A stretch of 39,641 nucleotides of DNA from Trichinella spiralis. Its lineage: Eukaryota; Nematoda; Enoplea; Trichinellida; Trichinellidae. Of this stretch, positions 35,370 to 39,641 are shown in pieces. The first letter of the stretch is position 1. Every line of letters starts with the position of its first letter. The position numbers and the translations under genes are program-made. The stretch lies in NCBI GenBank assembly GCA_000181795.3, contig CM012953.1, positions 17,502,527 through 17,542,167 on the forward strand. Direction: 5' to 3'. The notes beneath the pieces are model-generated. The model worked only from the letters and a program-made list of their open reading frames with translations, was not told the origin of the DNA and ran no database searches.

Positions 35370-35921
35370 CTAGATGCGTGTTCTTCGTCTTCGGTAACGG
35401 AATGCAATATATACTACTAAAGCAACGGACAAAGCGGTAATAACAAAGCAAGATACAACAATACTGGCAATGAGAATTGTGCTCATCTGTTGTTGTTGTT
35501 GTTGTTCATGTTCATCATCATGAAGTTGGTGGTCGTGCTTTTGAGCAGATGAAGCTTCAGTAGATTGTTGCCTGATCACCGGTCGAATGGTACTTTGATT
35601 TTCAAATAAGCTGCTTTTCCCCATTGCAGAGTTGTAAAGCAAATCTGTTGCTGTTGTTGTTGTTGTTGTTGTTGCTGTGGGAAAATCTTCCACTTCAACT
35701 TCTTCCATACCAGATGCTTCATTGTTGAAAATATCTTCATGCAAATCTTCATCGTCATGTTGAACATGGGACATAGATCCAGGCAGGATATTATTTTTCC
35801 AATTTTCCCCATCTGTTGTTGTAAAAGATGAAGAAGAAGCACAAATAAAAAATGGATAATGAACAATTATTAATACAAGTAGAAGAAAAAATGATGAAAA
35901 GCCACTTCTCATTTCGAACAT
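35370..35921 (-). CDS. small single-pass type I membrane protein, unknown family
   Basis: This encodes 183 residues starting at ATG 35,921 (MFEMRSGFSS). That start places a strong signal peptide (FFLLLVLIIVHYPFFICA) at the N-terminus; an in-frame ATG three codons on is equally good. The frame stays open a further 34 codons upstream, but those residues have no signal-peptide character. The ectodomain is acidic (DDEDLHEDIF, EEVEVEDFP) with a Ser-Gly in an acidic setting (EASGMEE), a poly-Thr stretch, and a His/Gln-rich part ending in six Gln. A single membrane helix (ILIASIVVSCFVITALSVAL..) follows, then RYRRRRTRI at the C-terminus. The layout and SG site recall a small proteoglycan such as syndecan, but the syndecan EFYA terminus is absent. 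The terminal T-R-I could fit a PDZ ligand. A further 3' exon is possible. Confidence 0.5.
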   Translation of the reverse strand: MFEMRSGFSSFFLLLVLIIVHYPFFICASSSSFTTTDGENWKNNILPGSMSHVQHDDEDLHEDIFNNEASGMEEVEVEDFPTATTTTTTTATDLLYNSAMGKSSLFENQSTIRPVIRQQSTEASSAQKHDHQLHDDEHEQQQQQQMSTILIASIVVSCFVITALSVALVVYIAFRYRRRRTRI

Positions 35922-37482
35922 TTTATCAGCGAATGTCAATTTGAAAGCAAAAGCAAAGCAGCGTTCTGTATGTATGCAATGACGCATAAAAATCAAACTG
36001 CAGATACAATTTTCAGATAACAAAATAATGGCAAAAAATGAAAGTGTTGCAAAAATGTGTTGCTAACGCGTCAACGTTGGTAATGTTGGAATGTTGTAAA
36101 TGTTTCCATTGAGAATGTGAAGCTCATAATTTGGCCGACCACATGTTTAATCACAACATGTTCGACAATTTATTCGACAAAAATATATGCAATAATAAAT
36201 TATTAAATCAATTAATATTGTTTCTATGCAAACGGATACTACCGATTGGTGAAAGCTGATGAAAGTAGAAAAGAAGAAAATAATAAAATAAATGACAAGA
36301 TTAAAATTGAAAAAGCGTGTCGTTAAAAAGAAGAAGAAGAATACGAGAACGAATGAGAAGAATGATGATGCGTCATCATTTTCAAAAGCCAGATGATGTG
36401 TTTAATGTAAACAAAATTCAGAATAGTGACAGAATTGCTGTAATTGATTGGCGGCTTGTCTTGTGCTTTTTGTTTATTTTTATATCAATTTTGATGCATT
36501 AAACTTTTTCCACTTTAAAAATCCAAACCAGAACAACAAACAACTTTCTCATCATTGATTTCTTTTTCTCTTTATTCCATTTTATTCGTTTGTTTTTTTT
36601 CAATTTATTTATTATCAATTAAAACATTTTTTCACTTCAACAACAAACAATTCATCCCATCGTTAAATTGTTCCTTTTTTTCTTGTCTTTCCTCCGCAAT
36701 AAGCGTCATAAACCAAGCAAACATTGCAATAAATATTCTTTTTTTCTCTTTTAAACAAAATATTTAAACAATTTTAATTTGTACAATTAACTTTTCAGTG
36801 TTTTTTTATTAATTTGCAATATTCCCACTGCTGTGCACTGCTTTCTGCACATCGTTGTGAAGTTGCATTTCAAAAAAATAAAACCAACAATGAATGCAAC
36901 AATTTCAAATCTTCACAGCAAAAAAAAACAAATTTAAATGTATTCAATTCTTGTGTTTTTTTGTCAAATTTGACCACTTATTTTAGCTAGCTTTCTTTTT
37001 CTTTTTTCAACTGACCTACTTACTATAAAGTAAGCTATAAAATTTATTCTTGATCACTAACTCGACATTAAACAAAGTGAAAAATATTAATTACCAAAAA
37101 GAAAAAAAAATAATTTACTTGCATATTTGAATTTACTCGAAACAATTTTTCATTTGATTCGTTTAATATCAATTTTAACAATATTTTCAATCGAACTGTT
37201 TGTCAATCATTATTTCAATGGCCATTGTACAACAAATAATAACATTCTTCCATTCGGCATAATCAAAGAGAAAGTAGCAAATTTATTTCATATTTCAAAC
37301 TAAATCGTTGTTTAACAATGGTTGGTGTAACATTTGCAATTTCCACATGAAAAAGTCTACAATATTCTCAATTCACAGTTGAAATTTTAACATTTTATAT
37401 GATTCGACGCTTGATTAGAAATATTTACAATGACAGAAAAAAGGACGCACTTTGAATGAAAATTGAAAATAAATACAGTCCT
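35922..37482. other. intergenic, AT-rich
   Basis: This includes the 5' region of the membrane-protein gene, with a slightly GC-richer patch near 36,060-36,140. Frames at 36,317-36,502 and 36,555-36,767 (+) have no domain. No other feature was recognised. Confidence 0.45.
37478..37482. repeat. target site duplication, left copy (GTCCT)
   Basis: It is identical to 37,868-37,872 and abuts the TG terminus of the solo LTR. Confidence 0.75.
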
Positions 37483-37867
37483 TGTAACGAGCGAAACAAC
37501 AAGTCACTCGTCTCCGATGTTAGTGGACTGTATGTCTGAGTTGTTATTGCAAGGTCGGGAGTGTCCAATGTGTTAGACAATCCGACTTATAAGGCGACAA
37601 CTGTTATTTAAAAACTCGATTGAGTGTCAAACAGTTTACTCAAGAAAATAACACTGAGCCGGGGATAATCAAACAAGAAATCAAAGAATAACACACCAAG
37701 AAAAGCAAAATACGCTAAAGGCAAACTACTAACAACGACAAGCCACGACACTATCTCGCCAGCAACCACGCCCCAAAAATCCCCTATTACGTCACTTCCG
37801 GGTCTACCGTATTATTAATGACACTCAGGTTCTCTGTTGAATACAGACCCCATTTCTGTCGTCTACA
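37483..37867. mobile_element. solo LTR of an LTR retrotransposon, with 5-bp target duplication
   Basis: A 385-bp segment starts TGTAACGAGC and ends GTCTACA (TGTA..TACA ends). It is flanked on both sides by the same 5 bases, GTCCT (37,478-37,482 and 37,868-37,872). It is distinctly GC-richer than its surroundings and contains a CTTATAAGG TATA-like box near 37,587-37,595. There is no internal region, primer-binding site or coding part, so it is a solo LTR left by recombination. Intact termini and an unaltered duplication suggest a fairly recent insertion. The family (Gypsy or BEL/Pao type) cannot be decided from the LTR alone. Confidence 0.8.
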
Positions 37868-37872
37868 GTCCT
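37868..37872. repeat. target site duplication, right copy (GTCCT)
   Basis: It is identical to 37,478-37,482 and abuts the CA terminus of the solo LTR. Confidence 0.75.
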
Positions 37873-38314
37873 AATCATAATCGAAACAATTTTAATTCCA
37901 TATAAATTATTAAATGTCTATTTCTTTTTAAACATAACACATCTGATCCAGTGAAATTTATTCTTTTAAAAATAAATTATTATCACATCTACAAAAGCAA
38001 ATCCAATCAAATAGTACTTTAAAATCAAGTATAATTTTCAATTTATTAAATAATGATAATCTTTTAACAATTTATCAATTTGCAGGATTTGAAATCAACA
38101 TATACATCTATCTGCTGATTAATATTGACGTGCCAATATGTCATGTGGTGTAATGTTCATACAATAATATATGTTCTCGATTTTTAACATTTTACGTAAC
38201 ACAACAATGTTATTTGGATTTTGCAAGTAGAAATTTCACAAATGGAATTCTATTTTACAAGTTTGAGATAATACAACTCATAAACAAAGCAATCTACCTT
38301 AAAACTCATGCTAA

Positions 38315-38410
38315 AAATAGCATACCTTATGGTAAGGTATGCTTACAAAAAATATCACACAGAGCTTGGAAAGCTCCGCGGGTAGTAGGAGTATCTCATA
38401 TTTTACTTCC
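38315..38410 (-). ncRNA. candidate Sm-class small RNA (SmY-, SL- or U-type)
   Basis: Read on the minus strand, a 6-bp hairpin (GAGCTT-TCC-AAGCTC, 38,362-38,376) is followed by a U-rich single-stranded stretch GATATTTTTTG (38,346-38,356), which resembles an Sm-binding site. Then comes a perfect 11-bp terminal hairpin with a 3-nt loop (38,319-38,343, AGCATACCTTA and its complement). Hairpin, Sm site, hairpin is the arrangement of nematode SmY RNAs and of the 3' halves of spliced-leader and U snRNAs. The 5' end and class are unknown: U1, U4 and U5 diagnostic sequences are not in place. A 96-codon open frame (38,214-38,504, +) overlaps it with no domain. Confidence 0.28.
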
Positions 38411-39289
38411 ATCCTTGCCGTATGTTTATATTTATAATGGACGTTTGGGTTTTAAAAGGCTAAATATTCGCTTACCGTCCAGTGCACTTCATAAATGCCC
38501 ATGACAATTCATACTATATAGAATTCACATTACGCAGCAATACAAGTAATAATAATACGTTCCAACTTATCATTTAATGAAAAACTTTTGACTAATATTC
38601 CATACATACATACATACATACATATTTACATATTCCTTGTTACCAAGTATTTGAACTGTCATACACAACGTCAGTCTACAATTACAGCATGTTTTGATTA
38701 ATTACATCCCAGTGCATTTTTACATGTAACATACATCGCATTTATTTAATGTATTGTTTTACACAAACTGCGTGACTACTTATAAAATGCAGTAGCAATA
38801 AAATTAATTATCATTATTTTATTTAAGATCTTTTTAAAGTAATAAAACAGTATCATATACAAAATTAATATACATCGTAACTCATACCTAAATAATTAAA
38901 GTTATAATTATACAGATGATACAGTAACTTCAAAAGTATTAATGAGTCATACTGTACTGAATTCAGCAATAAATTGTATCGTAACAGTTTAATTTAAAAA
39001 TTCTACAATTAAAAATAATTTATTTCATTTATGTTATTTCAATGAATTTTACTTTCCTATCATTTTCTCATTAATAAATCGTAATTATTTATAGGATTTA
39101 TGCGTTCCAATTTGTCAATGCATTCAAACTCAAACATTGAACAGAATTAGAACTCAACGAACTTTGCTATCTTTATACAATTACCGTTAAAACATTAAGT
39201 AATAAGCAAAATAACGAACAGGACATCGAAATAACTAACCTGAAGATTAAAATAACATTTTTATACCGCAAATAAATAAATAATTATCG
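38411..39289. other. AT-rich intergenic, no gene seen
   Basis: It contains a (CATA)n microsatellite at 38,601-38,624 and otherwise AT-rich unique DNA. Confidence 0.5.
38601..38624. repeat. (CATA)n microsatellite
   Basis: This is a perfect tetranucleotide run of about six units. Confidence 0.9.
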
Positions 39290-39641
39290 CATTTACAGCG
39301 CGTCAAGTTTAGCGATATAGAGTCGCTCATCTAGATCGGCGCAATCGGGTGGTATTCTGCTTTAGTATCTCGATGTAGCGTCATTTATAAACCTTTCTTA
39401 TCAACAGCGCAAACCAAACGCAAATTCACCCACAAAGGGATGGTCCAATTCGATCCCACTTTTCAACGCGTTTTCTTATTGGTCGTTGACCGCTCCATCT
39501 TATTGGACAGTGATGTCGTTGTCTTATTGGTTTTCCTTGTCTAATTGCTCATTGATTCAAACGTTTCACTTGTGATTAGCTGTAATATTTTTTCATTTCA
39601 TTGGTTCAAATATTTTCATTTAGGGAAGGACGTAACCTTTA
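39290..39641. promoter_or_regulatory. CCAAT-box cluster, probable promoter of a gene beyond the right edge
   Basis: The composition becomes GC-richer with CpGs from 39,296. Five CCAAT/ATTGG boxes follow within 160 bp: CCAAT at 39,445-39,449 and ATTGG at 39,478-39,482, 39,502-39,506, 39,526-39,530 and 39,600-39,604. Four share the same orientation and three lie at about 24-bp spacing. Repeated CCAAT boxes are the usual target of NF-Y at promoters. The gene itself is outside the window. Confidence 0.45.

Noticed and set aside
38391-38460. U5 snRNA loop-like GCCTTTTA upstream of the Sm-like site on the minus strand
   Set aside because: The invariant nonamer is not fully matched and the distance to the Sm-like site is about twice that in U5.
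38214-38504. 96-codon plus-strand ORF
   Set aside because: It lacks a good start and any domain. It spans a perfect palindrome better explained as RNA or DNA secondary structure.
1-39641. tRNA, rRNA or CRISPR arrays
   Set aside because: No GTTCGA-type tRNA arm in a cloverleaf context, no rRNA-like conserved blocks and no regularly spaced direct repeats were seen by eye.

Overview
The window is AT-rich animal nuclear DNA. Its genes have short GT-AG introns (52-135 bp, apart from one first intron of about 1 kb) lying between long AT-rich deserts full of microsatellites and decayed mobile elements. A single Roundabout receptor with compact exons, a sex-peptide-receptor-type GPCR, the very small introns and the low GC all suit a nematode. 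A clade I (Trichinellida-like) species is possible, but that is inference from style and not from a diagnostic marker. Scattered Ns at about 1.69-1.89 kb mark unresolved consensus inside a repeat.

Layout: 0.3-3.05 kb is a non-autonomous element with long terminal inverted repeats. A diverged second copy of its core lies at about 19.65-20.56 kb. From 4.65 to 10.77 kb, on the minus strand, lies a complete Robo/SAX-3 axon-guidance receptor in 15 exons whose phases all join (1352 residues: signal peptide, five Ig, three FN3, TM and a cytoplasmic tail with PTPYATT and polyproline motifs). Upstream of it are GC-richer stretches at about 11.0-11.6 and 17.1-17.6 kb that may be promoters or 5' noncoding exons. 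A 190-bp inverted-repeat element lies at 13.2 kb and an internally deleted pogo/Tigger transposase fossil at 14.66-15.23 kb.

A sex peptide/myoinhibitory peptide receptor-like GPCR is on the minus strand at 22.0-23.17 kb. A 26-bp first exon at 26.84 kb is a possible match because its phase fits. From 23.2 to 32 kb the DNA is essentially a gene desert. A GC-richer island of unknown origin covers about 32.0-33.85 kb. A small type I membrane protein with a signal peptide and an acidic ectodomain is on the minus strand at 35.37-35.92 kb. A solo LTR with a perfect 5-bp target duplication sits at 37,483-37,867. A candidate Sm-class small RNA lies on the minus strand at about 38.3-38.4 kb, and a cluster of five CCAAT boxes at the right edge suggests the promoter of a gene outside the window.

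The two well-supported genes are both cell-surface receptors, one for Slit-type guidance cues and one for neuropeptides. Nothing in the sequence links their regulation. No complete new multi-gene system was found. The most unusual signals are two Robo introns that stay in frame and stop-free if retained, the two-hairpin/Sm-site RNA candidate, and the long-TIR element family.
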